DNA of 64,000 nt from Pseudoclavibacter endophyticus (lineage in GTDB: Bacteria > Actinomycetota > Actinomycetes > Actinomycetales > Microbacteriaceae): contig NZ_WBJY01000002.1 in NCBI RefSeq assembly GCF_008831085.1, positions 434,001 to 498,000 on the forward strand. Reading direction: 5' to 3'. The position numbers and the translations under genes are program-made. The notes below the pieces were generated by a model. It ran no database searches. It saw only the letters and a list, made by a program, of their open reading frames with translations, and was not told the origin of the DNA. Below, in pieces: positions 17,819 to 26,278 of the stretch (position 1 is the stretch's first letter; each line of letters begins with the position of its first letter).

Positions 17819-17905
17819 GGTGACGTGTCCGAGCGGCCGAAGGTGCAACACTCGAAATGTTGTGTAGGGGCGACTCTACCGTGGGTTCAAATCCCACCGT
17901 CACCG
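17819..17905 (+). tRNA. tRNA-Ser(CGA)
   Basis: 87 nt with the acceptor stem GGTGACG/CGTCACC, an anticodon stem CAACA/TGTTG with loop CTCGAAA (anticodon CGA), a long class II variable arm typical of serine, and the T arm TGGGTTCAAATCCCA. Discriminator G; no encoded CCA. Its 3' end forms the left boundary of the island. Confidence 0.95.
17882..17903 (+). repeat. attL: tRNA-Ser 3'-end direct repeat (left copy)
   Basis: 22 bp (TGGGTTCAAATC...CCGTCAC) inside the intact tRNA gene, identical to 33148-33169. It covers the T arm and acceptor 3' strand, the classic core for integrases that insert into tRNA genes. Confidence 0.88.
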
Positions 17906-17911
17906 CGCTCG

Positions 17912-17957
17912 CGAAGGCCTCGACTTCCCCGGAATGACGCGGAAGTCGGGGCCTTCG
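17912..17957 (+). terminator. Terminator hairpin after tRNA-Ser
   Basis: Arms CGAAGGCCTCGACTTCC and GGAAGTCGGGGCCTTCG (one mismatch) with a 12-nt loop. A similar but distinct hairpin follows the right att copy at 33177-33213, so each junction has its own tRNA terminator. Confidence 0.75.
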
Positions 17958-18145
17958 GCATGCCGGGCGAGGGTGATCCGACAAGAATCTGACAAGGATC
18001 GTCAGCGGCCGTCCCCGCTTGATCACCGGTACCGAGCCGCCCTGCTAGCTAATCCACACGCCCTCGCGCCGCTGATGGCGAAGATCGATGCCCTCGTCGC
18101 CCCGGCAGGCGAGGTGGTGTGAGCGCTCAATTCTCACGGGTCCCA

Positions 18146-18253
18146 TAGACTCGGAGGCAAAGAAAAACCCCGGCTGCGTGCCGACTCGTGTTCGACAGAG
18201 GCTTATGCCGGGGACTTCCCCTCCACACTACATCGAAGAGGAGACTTCGTCCA
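18146..18253 (+). ncRNA. Candidate structured leader RNA of the Abi gene (abiF-RNA-like)
   Basis: Upstream of the Abi gene a TAGACT -10-like box (18146) precedes a segment with CCCCGGC (about 18166) pairing with GCCGGGG (about 18208), enclosing an inner GCC/GGC helix. GAAGAGGAGA and the start codon follow. Family knowledge: some Abi_2/AbiF genes are preceded by a conserved structured RNA, abiF RNA. I cannot test the covariance model, so this is inference from position and pairing. The remaining 17958-18145 holds no convincing gene. Confidence 0.4.
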
Positions 18254-18973
18254 GTGCCGATGCCTGCCCACCACGTCGCGGCGCTGGACCGGTCGATCAC
18301 TCCGACGCGGATGGGCACGTATATCTCCGCCGCTGCAGGGGATCCCGATCGAGCGCGCGAACTCTACCTCTGGGACCGCGACCTGGCTGTCGCCTTCCTC
18401 CGCGACCTCGCGATCCTCGAGGTCGCGCTGCGCAACGCGATGAGCGCGCAACTCGAAGTCAAGTGGGGCACCAACTGGTACGAGAACCCAGCCATGCCGC
18501 TCGATGACCGCTCCATGAAAACGCTGAGCACGGCATGGGGTCAGGTCAAAGAGCCCAAGACGCCGGGCAAGCTCGTCGCACAGTGCATGTTCGGTTTCTG
18601 GCGAGGAATCCTCGACAAGGGCGACCACGCCGGTAAGCCCCCGCGCCGCGTTCGCTGCGACTACGAGGTTCTGTGGAGAGGCGTGCTCGACAAAGCGTTC
18701 CCCGGTGGGCGAGCGCAGGCCCAAGCCGATCAAGAGCGGTGGAATCGCGAGTACGCACTGGCCATAGTCAGCCGCGTCAACGAACTGCGCAACCGGGTCG
18801 CCCACCACGAGCCGCTCGTCAACGGAATGCCCCTGCCGGGCCAGGGGGCGCGCCTGAGCGCGCAGGAAGCGCACGAGGACACGCTACGGCTCGCGGCCAT
18901 GCTCGACCGGGATCTCCACGCGTTTTTGCTCGCCCGATCGCAGGTGCCCGTGATGCTCGGAAGTCGTCCGTGA
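18254..18973 (+). CDS. Abi_2/AbiF-type abortive infection protein with HEPN motif
   Basis: 239 residues, all-alpha, with an early LWDRDLAVAFLRDLAILEVALRNAM-type segment and a C-terminal RNRVAHHEP that fits the HEPN ribonuclease signature RNxxxH. Such Abi proteins are phage-defence RNases, usually silent until infection. The GTG at 18254 is preferred over the ATG at 18260 because AAGAGGAGA (18236-18244) is then well spaced. The gene lies inside the tRNA-Ser island, left of the nested cargo, and has the possible structured leader described above. Confidence 0.75.
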   Translation: MPMPAHHVAALDRSITPTRMGTYISAAAGDPDRARELYLWDRDLAVAFLRDLAILEVALRNAMSAQLEVKWGTNWYENPAMPLDDRSMKTLSTAWGQVKEPKTPGKLVAQCMFGFWRGILDKGDHAGKPPRRVRCDYEVLWRGVLDKAFPGGRAQAQADQERWNREYALAIVSRVNELRNRVAHHEPLVNGMPLPGQGARLSAQEAHEDTLRLAAMLDRDLHAFLLARSQVPVMLGSRP

Positions 18974-19046
18974 GTGCTGGTGCGCCCAAAGTGCGCTCGG
19001 CCTACGAAGAAAAACAGCCCTGACTAGGCATAATTCGCTCACTGGG

Positions 19047-19093
19047 CCTGCTCTGCAAGCAAGATGTCAGGAGTTCGAATCTCCTAGGCTCCA
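19047..19093 (+). repeat. tRNA-Ala-like 3' fragment (left end of the nested element)
   Basis: Anticodon arm CCTGC-TCTGCAA-GCAAG (TGC anticodon), T arm AGGAG-TTCGAAT-CTCCT and acceptor end TAGGCTCCA match the 3' half of tRNA-Ala. No matching 5' half (GGGGCC... and D arm) precedes it, so it is not a working tRNA. It resembles an att remnant. The downstream hairpin and GCGCCC-rich sequence also recur after the tRNA-Ala at 31023. Confidence 0.7.
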
Positions 19094-19106
19094 CAAAAAC
19101 CGGGTC

Positions 19107-19139
19107 AGAGGCCGTTTCCCGTTGAGGGAGGCGGCCTCT
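19107..19139 (+). terminator. Hairpin after the left tRNA-Ala-like fragment
   Basis: AGAGGCCG...CCC pairs with GGG...CGGCCTCT around a short loop. An equivalent hairpin (31110-31143) follows the tRNA-Ala copy on the right, part of the direct repeat that brackets the cargo. Confidence 0.6.
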
Positions 19140-19355
19140 TTCGCTGTCCAGGACAGGCCGGGGACCGATGGTTGGAAGCCCCCATGACGGTAGTGATCTG
19201 GTCGACTCTGGTAGTGATCCGTGTTGGGTCGAGTGCGCCCTGTGCGCCCATCGCTCCCGCGGAACCACGCGGGAGCCGCTCCCCCGCCGAGGCCGAGTGC
19301 GCCCCCGGCGAGGCGGCTCGGCTCGCATGTCCTTCATGCGGGTTAGCGTCGGTGC

Positions 19356-20084
19356 ATGGTGCAAATGACAGACTACGAGCGGCGCGGGGATCTCGACGCC
19401 CCCTTCGAGCTGACCAATGCGGCCGAGCGGGCTCAGAAGCAGAGCGAGCAGATTCGCGATGCGGTCCGGTGCGAGGTCCCCCCTCTCTGACCTGGGAGCA
19501 GTACGCCGCCGGCGAGCCTTGCCCGGGTTGCGGGCGACCGTACCGGGACGATGAGCACTGGGAGTCGAAGGGCACGATGTACTTCACCGACGAGGAGCGC
19601 GCCCGCTACGACGCCGAGGAAGCGGTCTACAAGGAGCACCACGGCGAGTGCCACGCGGCCCGGCACTCGGTCTCCGGGTTGCTGACCACGCACTGCAGCA
19701 AGTGCTGCCCGCCACCGCCGATGTCGCCGACGCAGAAAGAGACGATCGCTCGGCTGTTCAGCAGTCGTCCCACGCCGCCGCCCCATGAGCTGATGAGGTG
19801 GCGGCTCCGCCTCTACTGCGGGCACATCGTCGAGCGGACCGCTCACTACACGCACAAGACCCTTCACAACGCGTTCATGAGCGAGGTCGTGCCCGGAGTG
19901 CGGCCTGGACCCAGCGACGATCGTCGACGGCTCGGCCACCGGGCTGGTGGCCGAGCCGGAGGTGGCTCGTGCGGCGGCCGCTCCGTCTGCGCCCTCCAAG
20001 CGAGCGGGCAGGCCGACGAAGGCGGACCTGGAGGCCCGGGTCCGCGAGCTGGAGGCGGAGATCGAGCGCCTGCGGCAGGGCTGA
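19356..20084 (+). pseudogene. Zinc-ribbon accessory protein, broken by two frameshifts
   Basis: The protein can be read in three pieces: MVQMTDYERRGDLDAPFEL... to about 19480, SLTWEQYAAGEPCPGCGRPY... to about 19878, and RSCPECGLDPATIVDG... ending ADLEARVRELEAEIERLRQG at 20084. One base is missing in the C-run at 19478-19483 and one is extra near 19879. Paired Cys (CPGC, CSKC, CPEC) suggest zinc ribbons. The tail is a short coiled coil. Such proteins occur on actinobacterial plasmids and integrative elements. A TAGCGT -10 box 6 nt before the ATG supports this start. Sequencing error is an alternative explanation. Confidence 0.65.
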
Positions 20085-20127
20085 TCCGCATCGGTTCTGG
20101 GATCATCGATCCATGGAGGAAGCCCCG

Positions 20128-20502
20128 ATGCCGACGACCGTCCTCGGACTGCTGATCGAGCCCGGCGGTGACGTCGCGGTCCTTCGGCCGGTCGCGGCCG
20201 GCGCTCCGGGAGCGATCAACGCGATCCTCGGCGACGCCCTGGTCCAGCCCGTCGAGATCGACGGTGGCTCCGTCCTGTGGCTCGACGAGGCGGGCAAGGA
20301 GAAGGAGCTGCCGACCAACCTGCTTGCTGGCCACCAAGATCGCGCACCAGCTCCACGGGGGCCTCTACCCGGACGACACGGTCAACGGCCGCGCAGTGGT
20401 CCTCGGGGAGCGCACCCGACCCGACGGCGAGCTCGCCAGTGCAGATCTGGCCCCGGAGACGCTGCACGCTCTCAGAGACCTCGGCGCGTCGTCGTCGAGT
20501 AG
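20128..20502 (+). pseudogene. DUF3846-like protein, frameshifted
   Basis: MPTTVLGLLIEPGGDV... VLWLDEAGKEKELPTN reads in one frame to about 20320; LATKIAHQLHGGLYPDD TVNGRAVVLG then continues in the next frame. A single inserted base near 20322-20330 explains the break. The WLDE...G and YPDD...G spacing matches DUF3846, small proteins of actinobacterial mobile elements with unknown role. GGAGGA at 20116 supports the ATG at 20128. After the shift the frame runs open into the NaeI-like gene without a stop. Confidence 0.55.
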
Positions 20503-20557
20503 TCATCTGCGGAGCACCCCGGAGGCCGGGCCGCCCCGTGCCGGTAACGTCCTTGAT

Positions 20558-21505
20558 GTGACCCTGCTGCCTCTCCCGCTGCCTGAAGACGACGCCCGCG
20601 ACAGCGTGGTGCGCGAGATGGAGGGGCTCGACCCGGACGGCACCATCACCGGCCAGGTGCTCCGTGACACCTTCGACCAGTTGTACGACGGAGTGCGGAC
20701 CCGGCGGTACCGGTGGGACCAGCTGTTCAAGACGGAGAAGACGCACTTCGGCACCTTGGTGGAGATCAACCTCCAGCGCCAGTTCGAATACGGCGACGGC
20801 GACAAGCTCGACTACCGCATCGCCGGCCACGAGGTCGACGCGAAGTACAGCCAGGGCTCCGGCGGCTGGATGCTCCCGCCGGAGGCCGTCGGCGAGCTGT
20901 GCATGGTCATCACCGCCAGCGACCGGGAGTCCACGTTCTCGGTCGGCGTCGTGCGGGCATCCGAGGGGCTCCTCAACGCCGGTCAGAACCGGGACGCCAA
21001 GCGGACGCTGTCGGCGGCAGGGAGAGCGACCATCGCGTGGCTGCAGAAGGACGCGCCGCTTCCCCCGAACACCCTGCTGCACATGCCGGAGTCGGACGTG
21101 GAGGCGGTCCTCGACGCTGGGGCCGGGACCGCGCGGGTGTCGGAGCTCTTCCGGCGGACCGCCGGTCGGGTGGTCGGCCGCGCAGCGGTGGCGACGGTCG
21201 CGGCCCAGCTCGACGTGACCAGGCGAGTCCGGGGAGGGCAGAGCGGCTCGCGGGACCCGCTGGCCTCTGAGGGTATCGTCGTCCTCGGCGGGGCCTACGA
21301 CTGGCAGCGGGACGCCGCGCGCGACCTCGGCCTGCCGGTACCGCGGAGAACGGAGTACGTCGCCGGGCACGTCGCGCCCGTACAGGAGGGATGGGACGGC
21401 CCTGTGGCGCTTGGCCCGTCAGGTCTCTCGCTGAGGCCTGCGGCCCCCGACGATCGCGCGCCGTTCGACCCGCTCTGGTACGGCGAACGCCGCGAGAACC
21501 GCTGA
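20558..21505 (+). CDS. NaeI-like type IIE restriction endonuclease
   Basis: 315 residues against 317 for NaeI, and alignable by eye from end to end. The N-terminal endonuclease domain keeps all catalytic residues: E69 (TLVEIN), D85 (DYRIAG), D94 and K96 (EVDAKYS). The residue equivalent to NaeI Leu43 (Leu42 in DQLYDG) is still Leu, so this should cut DNA rather than act as the known topoisomerase-like mutant. The C-terminal DNA-binding domain (about 170-315) is complete, with VNELFRR-like and LGLPVPRR motifs. By homology the target would be GCCGGC. The GTG at 20558 gives the NaeI-length protein although the frame is open upstream. The methyltransferase starts 74 nt downstream. Confidence 0.88.
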   Translation: MTLLPLPLPEDDARDSVVREMEGLDPDGTITGQVLRDTFDQLYDGVRTRRYRWDQLFKTEKTHFGTLVEINLQRQFEYGDGDKLDYRIAGHEVDAKYSQGSGGWMLPPEAVGELCMVITASDRESTFSVGVVRASEGLLNAGQNRDAKRTLSAAGRATIAWLQKDAPLPPNTLLHMPESDVEAVLDAGAGTARVSELFRRTAGRVVGRAAVATVAAQLDVTRRVRGGQSGSRDPLASEGIVVLGGAYDWQRDAARDLGLPVPRRTEYVAGHVAPVQEGWDGPVALGPSGLSLRPAAPDDRAPFDPLWYGERRENR

Positions 21506-21578
21506 CTCGCGGCGGCCTGTGCCCGTCGTCGGCGCGCGTCCCTGCGATGTCGGGGGCCCCTGCCAGAATGGGCCCACC

Positions 21579-22895
21579 ATGGATGGGAAATCACGCAGCA
21601 CCGAGTTGACGGCCGTCGAGATCTGCGCCGGCGCGGGCGGTCAGAGCCTGGGTCTCCATCTCGCAGGGTTCCGGCATGTGCTAGCCGTCGAGCTCGACCG
21701 GGCCGCCGCCGAGACTCTCGACCGGAACCTGACTCGGCTCGCCTCCGAGGAGGGCACCCCTCGGCCCGTGGTCGCGGTCGGTGACGTCGCCGACCGATCG
21801 GTCTGGGAGCCGGAGGACTACCGGGGCGTCTCGCTCCTCGCGGGCGGCGTTCCCTGCCCGCCGTTCTCGATCGCCGGCAAGCAGCTGGGCACATCTGATG
21901 AGCGCGACCTGTTCGCGTGGGCAGTCGAGGCGGCGGGGCGGATGCAGCCCGACGCAGTGCTCCTGGAGAACGTCAGGGGCCTGTCGATGCCGCGCTTCGC
22001 CGGCTATCGGCAGGCAGTGCTCGACCGGTTCGCCGAGCTCGGCTACCGCGCGGACTGGAGACTGCTGGAAGCCAAGGACTTCGGCGTGCCGCAGCTCCGA
22101 CCTCGCTTCATCCTCGTGGCCCTGCGCGAGGAATTTGCTCCCTATTTCTCGTGGCCGGAGCCGACGCCAGCGGCGCAGACCGTGGGCTCCGCCCTCTACG
22201 ACCTCATGGCAGCGAACGGCTGGGCGGGCGCGGAGGAGTGGGCGAAGCGCGCCGACCGCGTGGCACCCACGATCGTGGGCGGCTCGAAGAAGCACGGCGG
22301 CCCGGACCTCGGCCCGACCCGGGCGAAGCGCGAGTGGCGGGCGATCGGCGTGGACGGCCTCGGGATCGCCGACGCAGCGCCGGGGCCCCACGCCCCGCTC
22401 GACCTCGTGCCGAAGCTGACGAACGAGATGGTCGCGCGCATCCAGGGATGGGCCGGCCCAGGCTACGAGTGGGACTTCGGCGACGGCCGCGGCCGGAAGA
22501 CGGCGACGTACCGGCAGATCGGCAACGCGTTCCCGCCGCCTGTCGCTCGTGCCGTCGGGCTGGCGATCGCGTCCGCTCTCCGTAAGGAGACTCGGTCGTC
22601 GGGCGATGACCACGGCGCGCGCAGCCAGTACCGCGACGAGGTGTACCGAGTGCTCCGGGACCGCGAAGGGTTCGTCTCGCTCCCCGCGCTGCGGAAGGCG
22701 GTCGGTGGTGCCCTCGGCGACCACGAGATCGAGCGACGGATCGAGTTCCTCCGCCGGGACTTCGACATCGAGGTGCGCCGCCGCGGCAGCTACCCGGCCT
22801 ACCGCCTGGGAGAGTGGCGGGCATTCCGCGGCCAGGGAGACCACTCCCGGCACCTGGCCTTCGCCACCGAAAGGCTCCGCTCGAAGATCAGCTGA
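21579..22895 (+). CDS. DNA (cytosine-5) methyltransferase, probable partner of the NaeI-like enzyme
   Basis: 438 residues with ordered C5-methyltransferase motifs: I EICAGAGGQSLGL (14-26), IV GVPCPPFS with catalytic Cys93, VI ENVRG (130-134), VIII QLRPRF (172-177), and X RQIGNAFPPPVARAVG. After motif X an extra ~75-residue tail (YRDEVYRVLRDREGFVSLPALRKAVG...) looks like a winged helix and is not part of the core enzyme. It would protect GCCGGC sites from the upstream endonuclease. A CAGAAT -10-like box lies 9 nt before the ATG, so it may have its own promoter and be made early after transfer. Confidence 0.92.
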   Translation: MDGKSRSTELTAVEICAGAGGQSLGLHLAGFRHVLAVELDRAAAETLDRNLTRLASEEGTPRPVVAVGDVADRSVWEPEDYRGVSLLAGGVPCPPFSIAGKQLGTSDERDLFAWAVEAAGRMQPDAVLLENVRGLSMPRFAGYRQAVLDRFAELGYRADWRLLEAKDFGVPQLRPRFILVALREEFAPYFSWPEPTPAAQTVGSALYDLMAANGWAGAEEWAKRADRVAPTIVGGSKKHGGPDLGPTRAKREWRAIGVDGLGIADAAPGPHAPLDLVPKLTNEMVARIQGWAGPGYEWDFGDGRGRKTATYRQIGNAFPPPVARAVGLAIASALRKETRSSGDDHGARSQYRDEVYRVLRDREGFVSLPALRKAVGGALGDHEIERRIEFLRRDFDIEVRRRGSYPAYRLGEWRAFRGQGDHSRHLAFATERLRSKIS

Positions 22896-23039
22896 GCGAG
22901 AGGGCACCCGGAGTCCTCGAACCGCCGGCGGACCTTCGTCTGCTGTGTCTCCCGACCGACGTCGGAGGTGGTCGATAACCTGACAGTGCCGGGTGCCCGG
23001 GCACGCGGGACCCATCCACCAGTCCGAGGAGATCCATCA

Positions 23040-24452
23040 ATGCCAGACTTCGGCATCCCTCCCAAGGGGGAAGAAATCAAGGCCGTCATCGACCAGCGCC
23101 TGCGCCAGGCGATGAACGAGGACGGCGCGAAGATCACGATCGACTGGCGCGGGGAGCCCCGCCATCTCTACGTGGTCTCGATGCCGGTCGAGATGCTCTA
23201 CTTCAACCCGGACACCCACAGGATCCGCGCGCAGCGGACCCTCGACGCCAAGCGCAACGCCGCGATCGAGAAGGAGCCGTGGGGCCAAGAGGCCCAGGCA
23301 TATCTGCACGACCTCCTCAGGCAGCGGCCTGCGAACCCGGACCAGACGGACCCGGAGTACACAGCGCTGATGGACGAGCTGGACGACGTCGGCCAGCGGG
23401 AGCCCGGCATCGTGAGCCCGCACGGGATCCTGGTCGACGGGAATACGCGCGCCGCAGCCCTGATCGACCTCGGCGAGCAGAACATCAGGGTCGGCGTGCT
23501 GCCGGACGACACGTCCCGACAGGACATCAACACCGTGGAGCTGTCACTCCAGCTGCGGAAGGACCGCCGCCGCGACTACTCGTACATCAACCGCCTGATC
23601 GCGATCGACGAAGAGCTCGGGCGCGGCCGCTCCGAAGCCGACGTCGCCAAGGACTTCAACATCAAGCTCGCGACGCTGCAGCGCGACCGCTGGGTCTACG
23701 CGCTCATACTCGACGCTATCGACCGCAGCAAGACGGACGACGGGGCGACGCTGCGCCTGATCGACTTCGAGGAGCACCAGGAGAAGCTGAGGGAGCTCCA
23801 CCGGGACTACACGAAGCTGGCCAAGACCGACCCCGACTCCGCCAACCGGCTGAAGCAGTCGCGCCTGGCGATGGTGCTCCTCGACTACCCGAAGACCTCG
23901 CTACGGCTCGCCGAGGCCGACTTCCACACCAGGTACCTCGAGAGCCGACTGCCCGGCGACCTCAAGCCGGAGCCCGCGGGAGCGGCGGGCGGCATCCCGG
24001 TCCCCGGCATCCCAGGGGCGACCGTGCCGAGCCAGAGCACCGATTCCGCCGCGGCCGAGGCTCTCACGAACCGGCTCCTCCGCGCCAAGGCCGTGGCCCG
24101 CGACGGCAAGAGCGCGTCGCCCGAGGACGTCGCGCAGGCGGCTGACGTGATGAAGCAGGCGCGCGAGACCTTCGACGTCGCCGTGAAGCTCGCCGGGCAG
24201 AACGCCGAGCTCGTCAAGCGGCAGATCGCCGTGCCCGAGCGGCTGACCGACGCAGCGGACTACGTCACGCAGTGCGCCAACGAGTTCGCGGAGGCGAAGG
24301 CGAAGCGCGCGCTCGACGACGACGCGTTCGACGACGCACTCATTGTGCTCCGCGACAGCCTCGAGAGCCTCGCCCGGCAGGCGGGCCGCACCTTCTCCGC
24401 CCCCGGGGAGGGCGTCGCGTGGCTCCTTGATGCGGTCCGCCCGCGGTCATGA
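23040..24452 (+). CDS. ParB/Srx-fold protein of the restriction cargo
   Basis: 470 residues. A ParB-like N-terminal segment carries HGILVDGNTRAAALIDLG (about 130-150), followed by a probable helix-turn-helix (RSEADVAKDFNIKLATLQRDRW). The C-terminal third is helical, after a Pro/Gly linker (GGIPVPGIPGATVP). ParB-fold proteins bind or use CTP and load onto DNA; some in conflict systems are nucleases or ATPases. GAGGAG at 23026 with 8-nt spacing sets the ATG. The stop overlaps the helicase start (ATGA), so the two are coupled. Its exact role here is unknown. Confidence 0.75.
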   Translation: MPDFGIPPKGEEIKAVIDQRLRQAMNEDGAKITIDWRGEPRHLYVVSMPVEMLYFNPDTHRIRAQRTLDAKRNAAIEKEPWGQEAQAYLHDLLRQRPANPDQTDPEYTALMDELDDVGQREPGIVSPHGILVDGNTRAAALIDLGEQNIRVGVLPDDTSRQDINTVELSLQLRKDRRRDYSYINRLIAIDEELGRGRSEADVAKDFNIKLATLQRDRWVYALILDAIDRSKTDDGATLRLIDFEEHQEKLRELHRDYTKLAKTDPDSANRLKQSRLAMVLLDYPKTSLRLAEADFHTRYLESRLPGDLKPEPAGAAGGIPVPGIPGATVPSQSTDSAAAEALTNRLLRAKAVARDGKSASPEDVAQAADVMKQARETFDVAVKLAGQNAELVKRQIAVPERLTDAADYVTQCANEFAEAKAKRALDDDAFDDALIVLRDSLESLARQAGRTFSAPGEGVAWLLDAVRPRS

Positions 24453-26278
24453 CTGCCGACGGCCCGAGCCTCACGATCAGCCTTGCGGCAGAGGTCACGC
24501 GCGTACGCCTCATCGCTCGAGTTGGCCTGGAGGACCATCTCCGCAGGCTGGCCGTCGGCTTCCAGACGAGCACGCAGCGGTCGCCCAGCAGCATCGAGAT
24601 CGAACTCGACGACCTCCTGACGAACCTCAGGGCCCTCGGCGGCTGGCCGCACCAGGCGGACGGCGACGTGGCCTGGGACGCGCAGCTCCAGGCGCTGGTC
24701 GTGGACTCGCTCCAGGATGCCCAGACAGTGTCGGGCCAGCTGGCCAGCCCGGGTGCGCCGGGCGCGGTGGACGCCGAGTCGGTCCCCGACGCCCTCGGGC
24801 CGGGGTGGGCGGGCGACTTGACGGCATTCCAGCGCCGTGACATCGCGAAGCTGCTGTCGCTCCGGCACGGCGCGAACTTCTCCGTCCCCGGCGCGGGCAA
24901 GACGAGAGTCGGGCTGGCCGTCTTCCAGGCGCTGCGCCGGGCCGAGGGCCTCGATCGGCTGCTGATCGTAGGACCGAAGTCCAGCTACTCCGCGTGGTTG
25001 GAGGAGAATACGGAGTGCCTGCGGACACCGCTGCTGATGGAGATCGCCGACGGTGCCCCGGCCAGCACCACGGAAGCGCTGATCGTCAACTACGAGCGCC
25101 TCCCTAACATGGTCAATGCGCTCAGCCGCTGGCTCACGGAGCGCCCGTCGATGATCATCCTCGACGAGGCCCACCGCATGAAGCTCGGCGCGGACGGCGC
25201 GTACGGCGCGGCCTGCCTCGCACTGGGGCCGCGGAGCAGGCGGCGGCTGATCCTGACCGGCACCCCGGCACCCAACGGCGCGAAGGACCTGGAGAACCTC
25301 TTCGGGTTCGTCTGGCCGGGGACGGGCCGCCAGAGCGTCATACGGGCCGTCAACGGCGGGAGCCTGGCCGATGCGAGCCGCGTGCTCCGGCCGCTCTTCA
25401 CGCGCACGACCAAGGGCGAGCTCGACCTGCCCCCGGTGGAGACGGCGATCCGGACCATCCCGCTGCCGCCGCTGCACGCCGAGATATACGAAGCACTCGT
25501 CGGCCAGTTCTCCGCCCGTGCGGCGGGGCACGAGGGCGACTTCCATGCACTCGGGCAGATCCTGGTCTACATGCTCATGGCAGCGACCAGCCCCGCGCTG
25601 CTCGCAGTCGGAGCGAGCCGCTACGAGCCGTTGGCGTACCGCGTGCCGCCGCTGCCGGTCCCCGAGCGCTCGTCGCTCTACCAGCTGATGCAGGACCTGC
25701 CCGCGTACGAGATGTCGCCCAAGTACCAGGAAGTGCTCGCGATCGTCAGCGAGAACGCGGCGCGCGGGCGCAAGACGCTCGTCTGGTCGACCTTCATCCG
25801 CAGCATCAACACCCTCGAGCGGGTCCTCGGGCGGTTCAGCCCCGCGGTCGTGCACGGGGGCACGCCGGACCGGGACGAGCAGATCCGGCGGTTCAAGCGC
25901 GACGACGACTGCATGGTCCTGCTGTCCAACCCCGCCACGCTCGGGGAAGGGATCAGCCTGCACCACGAGTGCCATGACGCCGTCTACCTGGACCGCGACT
26001 TCGCCGCAGGACGGTTCCTCCAGAGCCTGGACAGGATCCACCGGCTCGGGCTACCGCCCGGCACCGAGACCCGTGTCACGGTGCTCGCATCGGAGCGCAC
26101 CATCGACGAGGTCGTGGCGGCGCGGCTCGCCGACAAGCTGGCGTTCATGGGCGGCATCCTCGACGACCCTGCTGTCCAGCAGCTCGCCGACCTCGACGAG
26201 GAGCCGCCCATCGGCGGCGGCCTCGACCGGGGGGACCTCCAAGCGCTGATGGGCCATTTGCGTGCGTCTTCCACCTGA
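24449..26278 (+). CDS. SNF2-family DEAD/DEAH helicase-like ATPase
   Basis: 609 residues. After a ~125-residue unassigned N-terminal part come Walker A VPGAGKTR (146-153), DEAH (239-242), motif III LTGTPAPNG, and a C-terminal lobe with LSNPATLGEGISLHHECHDAVYLDRD and arginine-finger motif VI QSLDRIHRLG. This is the SNF2/RapA style of superfamily 2 dsDNA translocase. It is translationally coupled on both sides (ATGA with the ParB-like gene; 17-nt overlap with the next). It probably scans or remodels DNA for the neighbouring nucleases. Confidence 0.88.
   Translation: MTADGPSLTISLAAEVTRVRLIARVGLEDHLRRLAVGFQTSTQRSPSSIEIELDDLLTNLRALGGWPHQADGDVAWDAQLQALVVDSLQDAQTVSGQLASPGAPGAVDAESVPDALGPGWAGDLTAFQRRDIAKLLSLRHGANFSVPGAGKTRVGLAVFQALRRAEGLDRLLIVGPKSSYSAWLEENTECLRTPLLMEIADGAPASTTEALIVNYERLPNMVNALSRWLTERPSMIILDEAHRMKLGADGAYGAACLALGPRSRRRLILTGTPAPNGAKDLENLFGFVWPGTGRQSVIRAVNGGSLADASRVLRPLFTRTTKGELDLPPVETAIRTIPLPPLHAEIYEALVGQFSARAAGHEGDFHALGQILVYMLMAATSPALLAVGASRYEPLAYRVPPLPVPERSSLYQLMQDLPAYEMSPKYQEVLAIVSENAARGRKTLVWSTFIRSINTLERVLGRFSPAVVHGGTPDRDEQIRRFKRDDDCMVLLSNPATLGEGISLHHECHDAVYLDRDFAAGRFLQSLDRIHRLGLPPGTETRVTVLASERTIDEVVAARLADKLAFMGGILDDPAVQQLADLDEEPPIGGGLDRGDLQALMGHLRASST

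Noticed and set aside
16391..17851. RadA starting further upstream at 17851
   Set aside because: The extra residues would run into the tRNA-Ser gene and are not family-like.
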